Positions 16,797 through 25,693 of a DNA stretch of 36,761 nt are shown here, one piece after another. The DNA comes from Ardenticatenales bacterium (GTDB lineage: Bacteria; Chloroflexota; Anaerolineae; Promineifilales; UBA4811): NCBI GenBank assembly GCA_030593075.1, contig JAUVHW010000008.1, positions 1 to 36,761 on the forward strand, written 5' to 3'. Below the pieces are notes generated by a model that worked only from the letters and a program-made list of their open reading frames with translations, was not told where the DNA came from and searched no databases. A program made the position numbers and the translations under genes. The stretch's first letter is position 1; every line of letters begins with the position of its first letter.

Positions 16797-19241
16797 ATGG
16801 ACCTGCCCAAGCGATACAACGCTGTCAGTGAGGAGCGGCAGCTTCAGGCCCGCTGGGAGGAATCGGGCGTCTACCGCTTCTTGACCCAGTCCGATGCGCC
16901 CGTCTATTCCATCGACACCCCACCGCCGACCGTCTCCGGTCGGCTCCACCTGGGCCACGTTTACTCCTACAGCCAGCCTGATTTCATGGCCCGCTTCTGG
17001 CGCATGAACGGCCGCAACGTCTTCTACCCCATGGGATGCGACGACAATGGCCTCCCCACCGAAAGGTTGGTGGAACGCCGGCAGGGGATCACCGCGGCCG
17101 AGGTCGGCCGCCAGGCGTTTATCGAGGAATGCCTGCGGGTGAGCGAGGAGATCGAGAGGGACTACCAGGCGCTCTGGCAGCGGCTCGGGCTTTCGATCGA
17201 CTGGCGGTTCACCTATCGGACCATCAACACTCTCTCCCGGCGGACGTCGCAGTTCTCTTTCTTGGATCTCTACGCGAAAGGGCTGGCCTACCGGCACAAA
17301 GCGCCCACCATCTGGTGCCCCGAGTGCAGCACAGCCATCGCCCAGGCGGAACTGAGCGACCTGGAAAGGGAAACCGAGTTCGTCACCCTGGTTTTCAGCC
17401 TGGAGGATGGGGGTGACCTGCTCATCGCAACGACCCGGCCGGAGTTGCTGCCGGCCTGCGTGGCGGTGTTCGTCCACCCGGACGACGACCGATACCGGGA
17501 ACTGGTTGGGCGGCGGGCGACCGTGCCCCTCTTTGGGCAGGCGGTGCCGGTGCTGCAGGACCCGGCCGCCGACCCCGAAAAGGGCACCGGTGCCGTGATG
17601 TGCTGCACCTTTGGGGACGTGACCGACGTAGAGTGGTGGTTCACCCACCAGCTGCCGCTGGTAGAGGCCATTCGGCCCGACGGACGCCTGACTCAGACGG
17701 CCGGCGCGTTTGCCCGGCTCTCCGTGCCCGAAGCTCGCCGCCAGATCACCGAGGCTCTGGATGATGCCGGATTGCTGGTGGTTCGGGAACCGGTCAAGCA
17801 GTCGGTGCGGGTCCACGAACGCTGCGACACGGCCGTCGAGTACACGGTGACGCCGCAGTGGTTCATCCGCGTGCTGGACTACAAAGACGAACTCCTGGCA
17901 GCAGGGGAGCAGGTTATCTGGCACCCGGCCCACATGAAGACGCGCTACCGCGAGTGGGTGGAGAACCTACACTGGGACTGGTGCATCTCGCGCCAGCGCT
18001 ATTTTGGCGTCCCCTTCCCCATCTGGTACTGCACAGATTGTGGACGAGTGGTGGTGGCTGATGAGGAGCAGCTGCCGGTGGACCCGGCCGAGCGGAGGCC
18101 CACCAGATCCTGCGAGTGCGGGAGCACCTCGTTCGTCCCCGAAGAAGACGTCATGGACACCTGGGCAACATCCTCTCTCACCCCTCAGATCGTGGGCAGA
18201 TGGCTGGCCGATGAGCGGCTGTACCGGCAGCTCTTTCCCATGTCCTTACGCCCCCAGGCGCACGAGATAATCCGAACCTGGGCCTTTTACACCATCGTCA
18301 AATCCTACCACCACTTTGGGACTCTGCCCTGGAAAGAGGTAGCTATCTCCGGCTGGGGCCTGGCGCCCCACGGAACCGGGAAGATCAGCAAGAGCCGGGG
18401 CGGCGGACCGGTGGCGCCGCTGAAAATGATCGAGAGGTACTCGGCCGACGCGGTCCGTTACTGGGCAGCCAGCACCGGTCTGGGCAGGGATTCGACCATC
18501 AGCGAGGAGAAGATTCAGGCTGGAGCCAGGCTGGTCACCAAGCTCTGGAACGTGGCCCGCTTCAGCCAACGCTTTCTGAGGGACTATCGCCCGCCGGCCG
18601 CGACCCCAGGCCTCACACCGGCCGACCGCTGGATACTTTCTCGTCTCCAGCGCCTCGTCGCCAAGGCAACCGAGGCTTTCCGCGGCTACGACTTTGCCAC
18701 CGCCAAGAGCGAAACAGAGAGCTTTTTCTGGAATGCCCTGGCGGACAACTACCTGGAGATGTCCAAGCAGCGCCTGTACGATGAAACCCACCCCGCGAGA
18801 GAGGGCGCACGCTACGCCCTCTGGCGCGTTATGTCAACAGTCGTCAAGCTCTTTGCGCCGGTTCTACCCCACGTGACCGAGCGAATCTACCTGGAGTTGT
18901 TCGCACCGGCAGAGGGCAGCGACTCGATCCACACAGCCCATTGGCCGGCGGCCGATGAAAGCCTGTGCAATGATGCAGCCGAAGCGGCCGGAGACGCACT
19001 GGTAGCAGTAGCCACGGCCGTGCGCCGATTCAAGAGCGAACACAGCATGCCCCTGGGGGCAGAGATAGCGCGGTTGCAGCTAGCGATTCGGGACCCTGCC
19101 CTCGCGAGCGCGCTGCAGGGGGCGGAGGCGGACATCACCAGCATCACCCGCGCGCGGCAGGTGGAAGTGGCCGAGAGCCTAGATCCGAAACTGGAAAAGA
19201 TCGCGGCCGGTGACATTATCAGCGCGGCGCTCGCGCTCTAG
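16797..19241 (+). CDS. valS: valyl-tRNA synthetase
   Basis: Charges tRNA-Val, a class I synthetase. HLGH is at residues 51-54 and the KMSKS variant KISKS at 529-533. The block WCISRQRYFGVPFPIWYCTDCG (given here as one known motif region around residues 393-414) carries zinc-site Cys residues, and ATTRPELLPACVAVFVHPDD marks the start of the editing domain. The 814-residue length and this block resemble the archaeal-type ValRS rather than the about 880-950-residue bacterial type with a C-terminal coiled coil, which is absent here. ATG at 16797 has AGGAGG at 16786-16791, 5 bases upstream. It is controlled by the T-box leader just upstream. The next gene is convergent, with about 45 bases between stops. 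Confidence 0.95.
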   Translation: MDLPKRYNAVSEERQLQARWEESGVYRFLTQSDAPVYSIDTPPPTVSGRLHLGHVYSYSQPDFMARFWRMNGRNVFYPMGCDDNGLPTERLVERRQGITAAEVGRQAFIEECLRVSEEIERDYQALWQRLGLSIDWRFTYRTINTLSRRTSQFSFLDLYAKGLAYRHKAPTIWCPECSTAIAQAELSDLERETEFVTLVFSLEDGGDLLIATTRPELLPACVAVFVHPDDDRYRELVGRRATVPLFGQAVPVLQDPAADPEKGTGAVMCCTFGDVTDVEWWFTHQLPLVEAIRPDGRLTQTAGAFARLSVPEARRQITEALDDAGLLVVREPVKQSVRVHERCDTAVEYTVTPQWFIRVLDYKDELLAAGEQVIWHPAHMKTRYREWVENLHWDWCISRQRYFGVPFPIWYCTDCGRVVVADEEQLPVDPAERRPTRSCECGSTSFVPEEDVMDTWATSSLTPQIVGRWLADERLYRQLFPMSLRPQAHEIIRTWAFYTIVKSYHHFGTLPWKEVAISGWGLAPHGTGKISKSRGGGPVAPLKMIERYSADAVRYWAASTGLGRDSTISEEKIQAGARLVTKLWNVARFSQRFLRDYRPPAATPGLTPADRWILSRLQRLVAKATEAFRGYDFATAKSETESFFWNALADNYLEMSKQRLYDETHPAREGARYALWRVMSTVVKLFAPVLPHVTERIYLELFAPAEGSDSIHTAHWPAADESLCNDAAEAAGDALVAVATAVRRFKSEHSMPLGAEIARLQLAIRDPALASALQGAEADITSITRARQVEVAESLDPKLEKIAAGDIISAALAL

Positions 19242-19286
19242 GGCGCCCCATAGATGGGATGCCACTGGCGCAGGCCCGCGGCGCCG

Positions 19287-21299
19287 TCATGGGCTATCCG
19301 GCGCCAGGAAAACCGCCTCGCCCATGCGGGAGGCATCGTAGCCCGGCATGGCAGCCACGGCGGACCGGAAAGCCTCGTCGAACAGCAGTTCCAGCAACGG
19401 CCGCAAGAGCTCACTCTCGTGGTGCTGGCGGGGTATGACCAGCTCGTAGCGCTCCGAGGTGAGGGGGACAAAGCCCAGCTCCAGCGCGGTGGCGGCCGCG
19501 CGAATGCCCAGCCCATAGTCGGCCGTGCCCGACGCCACGGCGGCCGCCACCGCCAGGTGAGTGTACTCCTGGCGCTCGTAGCCGGATACATCTTCAGGCA
19601 TGATGCCCCGCCGCTCCAGCTCATAGTCGAGCAGGACCCGCGTACCCGCGCCACGCTGCCGGTTCACGTACCGCAACTCGCGCCGGCGCAGGTCGTCCCA
19701 GCCAGAGAGCCCGGTCGGGTTGCCGGCCGCCACGATAAAGCCCTGCTCCCGCTCTACCAGGGCTACCAAAACCACCTCCCGGCCGGGAAGATACCGCTCG
19801 ACGTAGGCCCGGTTGTACTCCCCGGTCGCGGGGTCCAACAGGTGGGAGCCCGCCAGGTGCGCCTCGCCGCGCCGCAACGCTACCAGCCCCCCTAGGCTGC
19901 CGACGTTGGCGCTGGTTAACCGCATGCCAGGAGCGCGTTCTGCCAGGTACTGGGCCAGCAGGTCCAGTGCCAGGTCATGGCTACCCGTCGCCACGATGGT
20001 GCTGGCGATCGAACGGGGCGAACGGTAGAGCTGCACGGTGACGGCCTCGCCGGCCTCCAGACCCTCGCAAAAGCGGGGAATGCGCACGATCCCATCTGCC
20101 CGCACCAGGCTGGTGATGGTCCCCGCACCACGTCCGAGCGGGGTCGCCACCACTCGCTCCCCCACCTGCCCCACCGCCACCCGCAGGAACTCGTCATCAC
20201 CCATGGGAGAGAGCACCTTGCGCGATATGATAGCCTCCTGGCAGGAAGGCTCGGCCGGCGGCCGGCCCAGCCAGCGGGCCAAAAGAGGCTCCACAAAGAT
20301 CTCTCCGGTGAGCGCGGCGCTGACCGGGTAGCCTGGCACCCCTAGCACGGGAGTCTCGCCCACCAGGCCCAGAATGACCGGATGGCCCGGCCGCACGGCG
20401 ACGCCGTGCACCAGCAGCTCTCCCAGGTCGGCGACCACGGCCGCGGTGTAGTCTCGCGTTCCAGCGCTAGAGCCGGCGTTCACTAGCACCAGGTCATGGG
20501 TCGCGGCCGCTTCTGCCACCGCCGCGCGGATGGCATCGAAATCATCAGCTACGATAGGCCAGCGGGTGGGCTGACCGCCCCAGGCAGTCACCTGAGCCGC
20601 CAGCACGATGCTGTTGTACTCTATGATCTCGCCCGGCCGGGGCTGCTCCTCCCGATCCCAGGAGACCAGTTCGCTCCCCGTCGGTAGGACTGCAACGCGC
20701 GGCTTGCGCCGCACCATCACGGCCGAGTGACGTGACCCAGCGATGGCCCCCAGGTCAACCGGCCGCAGAGTGTGATTGGCCGGCAGGACCAGTTCGGTGG
20801 CGACCATGTCCTCCCCCATCGGCCGGACGTGCTGCCAGGGAGGGGCGGAAGCTCGAATCTCTACCGAGGAGGCTGGAAGGCAGGCAGTTGGCGCCCCATC
20901 GGCGCCCAGCAGCTGGGCGTTCTCCACCATCACCACGGCGTCGGCCCAGAGGGGGAGCGGTTGGCCGGTGTCCACCGGTTGCGCCGAGCGCGGTACTCCA
21001 TCCGGGTCCTCGACAGTCGCCAGCTCAACGATCTCGAGATGCACGGGCCGGGTCTCTGTGGCGCCGGCCGTATCCTGGCCGCGGACCGCAAAGCCATCCA
21101 TGGCGCTGGCGTGATAGTGAGGAGAGGACAGCCGGGCCCAAACCGGCTCGGCCGTGACCCGGCCGAGCGCCTCGGCTACCGGGACTGACTCACCGGGCAG
21201 GGGCTCCCACCGGGACGCCGCTTCCAGCGCTGCCTTGAACCGCGACCAGGCCCGGTCCAGGGGGATGTCATGCAGGTAGACATCTCGGTCGCTCTTCAT
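19287..21299 (-). CDS. MoeA fused to a periplasmic-binding-protein-like domain
   Basis: 670 residues. Residues 1 to about 425 form a full MoeA, which inserts molybdate or tungstate into molybdopterin: HASAMDGFAVRG, then VLPTGSELV, NAGSSAGTRDYT, and LGVPGYPVSAAL. Residues about 430-655 form a LysR-substrate/PBP-like domain (HDLALDLLAQYLAE, ATGEYNRAYVERYLPGREV, GSGTADYGLGIRA-type segments). This fusion is known in archaea and some bacteria; the PBP domain may bind an oxyanion or cofactor ligand. The start ATG at 21299 has only a weak ribosome site. The single-domain MoeA gene lies 74 bases upstream in the same operon. An AOR that needs such a cofactor is encoded about 7 kb away. Metal specificity cannot be read from sequence. 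Confidence 0.9.
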   Translation of the reverse strand: MKSDRDVYLHDIPLDRAWSRFKAALEAASRWEPLPGESVPVAEALGRVTAEPVWARLSSPHYHASAMDGFAVRGQDTAGATETRPVHLEIVELATVEDPDGVPRSAQPVDTGQPLPLWADAVVMVENAQLLGADGAPTACLPASSVEIRASAPPWQHVRPMGEDMVATELVLPANHTLRPVDLGAIAGSRHSAVMVRRKPRVAVLPTGSELVSWDREEQPRPGEIIEYNSIVLAAQVTAWGGQPTRWPIVADDFDAIRAAVAEAAATHDLVLVNAGSSAGTRDYTAAVVADLGELLVHGVAVRPGHPVILGLVGETPVLGVPGYPVSAALTGEIFVEPLLARWLGRPPAEPSCQEAIISRKVLSPMGDDEFLRVAVGQVGERVVATPLGRGAGTITSLVRADGIVRIPRFCEGLEAGEAVTVQLYRSPRSIASTIVATGSHDLALDLLAQYLAERAPGMRLTSANVGSLGGLVALRRGEAHLAGSHLLDPATGEYNRAYVERYLPGREVVLVALVEREQGFIVAAGNPTGLSGWDDLRRRELRYVNRQRGAGTRVLLDYELERRGIMPEDVSGYERQEYTHLAVAAAVASGTADYGLGIRAAATALELGFVPLTSERYELVIPRQHHESELLRPLLELLFDEAFRSAVAAMPGYDASRMGEAVFLAPDSP

Positions 21300-21373
21300 G
21301 AAGCCAAACCAGGTCGATCAGGGCCCGCCTGCACCCCAGCAATTCTGCGTTCTGAGGGCACTGCCGGCAGGGC

Positions 21374-22606
21374 CTAGAAAAGCCGTACCTCAACCCATTC
21401 GCCGGCCGTCACGCCGGCGGCGTCGAGTGGGACCACAAAGGTACCGTCGGCGTGCACCAGAGTATAGATCAGGTTGCTCTTGCCGAACACTGGCTCGGCC
21501 CACAGCTCCCCGTCCCGGCGGACCAACTTGGCAGGCACCCGGTCCTCCCGGCCCGGCGTAGCCGCGACATTGCGGGCAACCCGCGCCCGAACAACAGAGT
21601 GCTGAGGTGGGTTGTGGCAATCGAGCAAGCGATGGATGGTAGGCACGACCAGCAAGTCGAAAAGGTTCATGGCGCTCACGGGGTTGCCGGGCAGGCCAAT
21701 GGCTGGTTTGCCGTCTGCAATGGCGCCAATCGTGGGCTTTCCCGGCCGGATCGCGACCCCGTGGAAGAGAATGCCCGGCTCGCCCAGGCCGGCAATGACT
21801 AGAGCAGTGGCGTCGCGCACACTCACTGAGGAACCGGCCGAGAAGACCAGTAGATCTGCCTCCGCCATCGCGCGGGCCGCGGCGGCCTCCAGGGCCGGCA
21901 AGTCATCAGGTATGATGCCATACAGAAGAGGCTCGCCGCCCGCCCGGAGGGTCTGCGCGGCCGTGGTGTAGCTGTTGATGTCCCGCACCTGACCCGGCCC
22001 AGCCTCCTGGTCCGGCGGTATCACTTCATCGCCGGTAGCGATGAGCGCCACCCGCGGCTTGCGAGCAACCGGCACCTCGGTGATTCCCAGGGCCAACAGG
22101 CCTCCCAGGTCCTGCGGCCGGAGCCAGTGACCTGCTGGCAAGATCTCCTCCCCCGTCGCTACGTCCTCTCCCACCTGGATCACGTTCTCCCCAGCTGCCA
22201 CCGCCTTGACAACTTCTATCTCACCGTCGCCCACAGGCTGGGTGTTTTCGACTTGCACCACCGCGTCGGCGGTCTCGGGCAGCGCTCCGCCGGTATGGAT
22301 GATGGCTGCCTGGCCCGGACTGAGGGTCACGTTGGGCGGCCGGCCCATCGCCACCTCGCCGACCACCTGCAGAAAGGCCGGGAGAGAGCCGGTGGCGCCA
22401 TAGGTGTCCGCGGCGCGCACCGCATAACCATCCATGGTGCCGCGGCGAAACGTCGGCAGTGGATGGGGCGCGGCCAACGGGGCAACGGTCACCCGGTCCA
22501 GAGCCTCTACGGTTGGGAGGGTCTCAGCCTGCACCCGCGGCCGGACGTGGCTGAGGAGAAGCAAAAGGGCCTCGGAGGGCGGCAATACGTTGAAAAAGAT
22601 GGGCAC
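21374..22606 (-). CDS. moeA: molybdopterin molybdenumtransferase MoeA
   Basis: 410 residues with the full MoeA/gephyrin-E layout: RRGTMDGYAVRAADTYGA near residue 55, IHTGGALPETADAVVQVE, VALIATGDEVIPP, FSAGSSVSVRD, and the highly conserved RPGKPTIGA with GLPGNPVSAMNLF. It catalyses metal insertion into adenylylated molybdopterin. The start is GTG at 22606 with a GAGGA about 8 bases upstream. The stop is followed after 74 bases by the MoeA-PBP fusion gene, so two MoeA homologues sit in tandem; in organisms with two, they often serve different metals (Mo versus W) or different steps. An aldo/keto reductase gene lies 45 bases upstream on the same strand. Confidence 0.95.
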   Translation of the reverse strand: MPIFFNVLPPSEALLLLLSHVRPRVQAETLPTVEALDRVTVAPLAAPHPLPTFRRGTMDGYAVRAADTYGATGSLPAFLQVVGEVAMGRPPNVTLSPGQAAIIHTGGALPETADAVVQVENTQPVGDGEIEVVKAVAAGENVIQVGEDVATGEEILPAGHWLRPQDLGGLLALGITEVPVARKPRVALIATGDEVIPPDQEAGPGQVRDINSYTTAAQTLRAGGEPLLYGIIPDDLPALEAAAARAMAEADLLVFSAGSSVSVRDATALVIAGLGEPGILFHGVAIRPGKPTIGAIADGKPAIGLPGNPVSAMNLFDLLVVPTIHRLLDCHNPPQHSVVRARVARNVAATPGREDRVPAKLVRRDGELWAEPVFGKSNLIYTLVHADGTFVVPLDAAGVTAGEWVEVRLF

Positions 22607-22651
22607 GGAGGTCCTCAGGTCAGCGAGTTCCCTGGTGCCGGCCGCAGAGGG

Positions 22652-23758
22652 TCATTGGCGGAGCAGGGCAGCCAGGCGAGCAATGGTGGCCCGCGGCCAG
22701 CGGGCCACCGCCAGGTTCTCTGCGACGTGTTCGCGGCTGCTCATACCCACGAGCGCTGACGCTACCCCCGGAGCAGAGCGGGAGAACTGAATGGCCGCCT
22801 GCGCCTTGGTCTGGGCCTCAGGAAAGGCTGCCTGGACTCGCTCGGGCACATGCAGCGCCAACTGCCCCCTCCAGAGCGTCGCACCTCCGATGACCACGAT
22901 ACCCAGCTCCTGCGCCGCCTCCACCAGGGTCATACGGCGCCCGTCCACGACCTGGTTCATGTGGACCATTGTCTCCCGCTCTGCCAGGCTCAACGGCGCC
23001 TGGACGTAACGGAAGTGATGACCGTCACCCCCGGCCTCGCGTGCCAGTTCTACCAGGCGGGCCAGGGATAGGTGAGACGAGTCGACTGGCGTCACGCGGA
23101 ACCCGTCTCGACTGGCGACGCCATAAGAGGCGAGCCGTTCGGCCCTGATCTGCGACTCAAGCTCAGCAAAGGCAGCCAGCATGCGGCGCTCAAAGATCTC
23201 TGGGCCGCGCTCAGCCCGCTGCGCCTCGGGGTCGTGGACGTAATAGATGTCCACCGCGCCTAACCCCAGATTGGTCAGGCAGCGGCGGAACTGCATCCGC
23301 AGGTGCCGGGCCGAGATGCAGTGGTGCCACCCTCGCGCAAACTCGTCGGCCGCTGCAATCCCGGCGTCTATCAGGCGGGTGCTCACATAGGCGGCCGCCT
23401 CCTCTGGATAAGAGTCGCTGAACAGAACGTACCCGCCGCGGGCGGCGACGATGACCTCATTCCGCGCCACACTTCCTCGGGCAAAGGCGGCCGCAAGCAT
23501 CTGGCCCACGACTCTCTCGTTCAGGTCGCTGCGGTGGGTATTCGCCGCGTCGATGTGGTTGCAGCCACTCGCAACCGCGGCCGCCAGGGCCTCCCTGCAA
23601 CCCTCGGCCGCCGCGGCATCACCGTCTTTCAGATGGACTCCGGCTCCAACAGAGGAGAACCAGAGTCCATTGCGGAGGCCGAAATGGCTGGGGTGCAAAC
23701 GCTCCAAGAAGCGAGCCCGGTATTGCGCGGTGCCGTCGGTTGTAGCGTGCCTTACCAC
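22652..23758 (-). CDS. aldo/keto reductase family protein, altered active site
   Basis: 368 residues with an AKR TIM-barrel pattern: NHIDAANTHRSDLNERVVGQML, then VIVAARGGYV, VDIYYVHDPE, and a C-terminal VASALVGMSSREHVAENL cofactor block. Canonical AKRs use Asp-Tyr-Lys-His. Here Asp is kept in HIDAAN, the His in YYVHDP is kept, but the Tyr position reads His (ANTH) and the Lys position reads Arg (AARGG). So either the family has a different chemistry or my alignment of these two positions is off by a residue. The start is GTG at 23758. It lies between the RmlC-like cupin and moeA in one operon. The substrate is unknown. Confidence 0.82.
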   Translation of the reverse strand: MVRHATTDGTAQYRARFLERLHPSHFGLRNGLWFSSVGAGVHLKDGDAAAAEGCREALAAAVASGCNHIDAANTHRSDLNERVVGQMLAAAFARGSVARNEVIVAARGGYVLFSDSYPEEAAAYVSTRLIDAGIAAADEFARGWHHCISARHLRMQFRRCLTNLGLGAVDIYYVHDPEAQRAERGPEIFERRMLAAFAELESQIRAERLASYGVASRDGFRVTPVDSSHLSLARLVELAREAGGDGHHFRYVQAPLSLAERETMVHMNQVVDGRRMTLVEAAQELGIVVIGGATLWRGQLALHVPERVQAAFPEAQTKAQAAIQFSRSAPGVASALVGMSSREHVAENLAVARWPRATIARLAALLRQ

Positions 23759-23791
23759 AAGTGATCTCTCGGTGCCATCAGCACAGTGCCG

Positions 23792-24253
23792 TCAGCGGTT
23801 GCCGATGGACCAGTCAAAACCAATCTCAGGGTCGTCCCAGGGAATGCGCTCCTCGTCCGGATCGGCCGGGTCATAGGAATGCGTTACGTGGTAGAAGAGC
23901 AGGGCCGGTTTGGTCCCCAGGACCTGGTAGCCATGGGCCACGCCAGCAGGTATCAGGATAGCAACCGGGCTGTCTTCTCCAGCAAAGACAACCTGCGTCT
24001 GCCGGTAGGTGACCGAATCCGGCCGGATGTCGTGCAGCACCACCCGCACCATACCGTCGGCGACGTACCAGATGTCATCCTGGTTCTTGTGCCAGTGAAA
24101 GGCCTTGATGACCCCAGGGTAGGTCTTGGTGACGGAGGTCTGTCCAAAGCGACTAAGCAGCCCATTGTCGTCGCGCAGAATCTCGCGAAAGTAGCCGCGG
24201 TCGTCAGAATGGGTCACCAGCCTCTTGATCACCACATCGTGTATGGCGGACAT
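23792..24253 (-). CDS. RmlC-like cupin (dTDP-sugar 3,5-epimerase-like)
   Basis: 153 residues with a single cupin barrel: HSDDRGYFREILRDD at the N-terminus, GVIKAFHWHKNQDDIWYV, VLHDIRPDSVTY, LIPAGVAHGYQVLG and a C-terminal IPWDDPEIGFDW. The last block and the Arg-Asp-Ser loop are typical of dTDP-4-dehydrorhamnose 3,5-epimerase relatives. The canonical RGLHYQ motif is replaced by KAFHWH, so it belongs to a divergent branch that includes sugar ketoisomerase- and WxcM-like proteins. I cannot say which sugar it acts on; no other rhamnose genes are near. The stop of the DinB-like gene is only 3 bases upstream of the ATG, so the two are translationally linked. Confidence 0.82.
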   Translation of the reverse strand: MSAIHDVVIKRLVTHSDDRGYFREILRDDNGLLSRFGQTSVTKTYPGVIKAFHWHKNQDDIWYVADGMVRVVLHDIRPDSVTYRQTQVVFAGEDSPVAILIPAGVAHGYQVLGTKPALLFYHVTHSYDPADPDEERIPWDDPEIGFDWSIGNR

Positions 24254-24256
24254 GGT

Positions 24257-24754
24257 CTACTCCAGTACCTGCTTGGCGTCGCGCAGGTGAAGCATGTTGT
24301 GCCGGTAGATCAGTTTGAACAGTTTCTCCAGGGTGGCGCGGCCAAAGAACGGATGGCGCCCTTCCCGGTCGAAATCCGGCTCAGACAGCGACACCACCAG
24401 GCCGACATTGGCCTTGCGGGCCTGCTCGAGGGCAGCCAGCAACTCGGCCGGAGGCGAATGTTCTAGCCTGGCCACCTCGGGGGCGTTGAACTCGTCAATG
24501 TCCATCCCGTCGGGCGCCCCCTCGCCGCCAGCCAGTACGTCCAATGCCATCCGGTGGAAACCCCGTTCCGCACTCAACTGGTGAGCGACCAACTGGCGCA
24601 GATTCCACGGCTGGCCTCCTTCGGCTCCACCCTCGGCCGGTCGCGGATAGATTTCTCGCTCCCAGTCGGCCGGATCCAGCGCCCTCAGGTAGGTCAGCAT
24701 CTTCTGCCCTTCCTCCCGCAGGCGCCGCGCAATCAGCTCTGATCGCTCACCCAT
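24257..24754 (-). CDS. DinB/YfiT-like four-helix protein
   Basis: 165 residues, mostly helical by eye. The three metal-type His positions of the DinB/YfiT superfamily are visible: VAHQLSAERG in the middle and the pair in YRHNMLHLRD near the C-terminus. Known members are metal-dependent thiol-S-transferases (bacillithiol or mycothiol) or of unknown role. It starts at ATG 24754, immediately after the fabL stop codon (24757-24755), and ends 3 bases before the cupin gene, so it is in the middle of a packed operon. The function in this cluster is not known. Confidence 0.8.
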   Translation of the reverse strand: MGERSELIARRLREEGQKMLTYLRALDPADWEREIYPRPAEGGAEGGQPWNLRQLVAHQLSAERGFHRMALDVLAGGEGAPDGMDIDEFNAPEVARLEHSPPAELLAALEQARKANVGLVVSLSEPDFDREGRHPFFGRATLEKLFKLIYRHNMLHLRDAKQVLE

Positions 24755-25567
24755 TCAGCTCACCTCACCTTCGCCGGGCGGCTCAAGATGTCCGGTGCTG
24801 GCGCTGTGCGCCAGAGTGTAGCCCCCGTCCACCAGGATTACCTGCCCGCGAATCATCTCGGCGGCCGGAGAACACAAAAAACCAACTACGCCAGCCACTT
24901 CCTCAGCGGTGACCAGCCGGGCGGCCGGCGTCCTCTTCTCAACATAGCTCATACTTGCGTCCAGGTCAGCCTGCAACTGGCGAAAGTGGGTCAGCGCCTT
25001 GGTGGCAACCATGCCCGGCGCAACGGCATTGACGATGACATTATGGGGGGCAAGCTCCACTGCCAGATAGCGGGTAATGGCTTCCAGCGCCGCCTTGGAC
25101 GCGCCCACGACCACATAGTCAGGCAGCACATCCTGGGAGCCTCTGCTGGTTATGTTGACAATGTGCCCCCCGCCCCGCTTCCGCATGAGCGGCACAGCGT
25201 GCTGCGCCCCAAACAGCGCAGCACGAGCGTTGATGTTCATGGTCCATTCCCAGCCGCGGGGCTTTTGCTCCAGGACCGGCCGATTGTAGCCGGAAGCCGC
25301 GTTGTTCACCAGTATGTCCAGGCCTCCATACTCGTCTTCCGCGGCCTCGAAAAGGGCCGCCAGTTGATCGAGGTCCCCGATGTTTGCTTTGACTACCAGT
25401 GCTCTGCGCCCCATATCGCGGATGGCGGTTGCCGTCTCGTCGGCCGGCTCCCGGTTGCGGAAAAAGTTGATCACCAGATCGGCGCCGTCACGGGCGAGGC
25501 GAAGCGCTATCGCGCGGCCAATGCCCCGCCCGGAACCGGTGACCAGTGCGACCTTGTTCTCAAACAC
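24755..25567 (-). CDS. fabL: enoyl-ACP reductase FabL (SDR family)
   Basis: 270 residues. Reduces enoyl-ACP with NADPH in fatty-acid elongation. The SDR nucleotide loop is TGSGRGIG (residues 10-17), and NNAASG follows at 88-93. The active site is Y151 and K158 with six residues between (DYVVVGASKAAL); ordinary SDRs have three, while Bacillus FabL has Y-x6-K at these same positions. SGYNRPVLEQK, WTMNINARAALF and ITRYLAVELAP also match the FabL pattern. The start is GTG at 25567, with a strong promoter 43 bases upstream but a weak ribosome site. It begins the tight run fabL-dinB-cupin-AKR-moeA-moeA. The C-terminal about 17 residues are an extra polar tail. Confidence 0.87.
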   Translation of the reverse strand: MFENKVALVTGSGRGIGRAIALRLARDGADLVINFFRNREPADETATAIRDMGRRALVVKANIGDLDQLAALFEAAEDEYGGLDILVNNAASGYNRPVLEQKPRGWEWTMNINARAALFGAQHAVPLMRKRGGGHIVNITSRGSQDVLPDYVVVGASKAALEAITRYLAVELAPHNVIVNAVAPGMVATKALTHFRQLQADLDASMSYVEKRTPAARLVTAEEVAGVVGFLCSPAAEMIRGQVILVDGGYTLAHSASTGHLEPPGEGEVS

Positions 25568-25609
25568 AGAATCTACACAGCATTCGTCGCAAGCCAGAGA
25601 TGGTCACAG

Positions 25610-25638
25610 ATTCTACCGCCCGGCAGGAGGGCTGTCAA
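25610..25638 (-). promoter_or_regulatory. consensus promoter for fabL operon
   Basis: On the minus strand TTGACA (25638-25633) and TAGAAT (25615-25610) have a 17-base spacer: a perfect -35 and a 5/6 -10. The start site would be near 25603, about 36 bases before the fabL GTG. It can drive the downstream genes through the moeA-PBP fusion. Confidence 0.78.
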
Positions 25639-25693
25639 ACAGCTGCCGGACCTTGGTGCCCACTCCGCCGCAGAGGTCGCTCGAATTCAGCCT

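Noticed and set aside
16659-17933. Long 424-residue reading frame on the minus strand
   Set aside because: It lies opposite valS, overlaps its T-box leader and contains no recognisable domain; its codon pattern mirrors the valS frame.
19238-19654. Plus/minus short ORFs around the end of valS and the MoeA-PBP gene
   Set aside because: They are shadows of the MoeA-PBP frame and carry no start site or domain.
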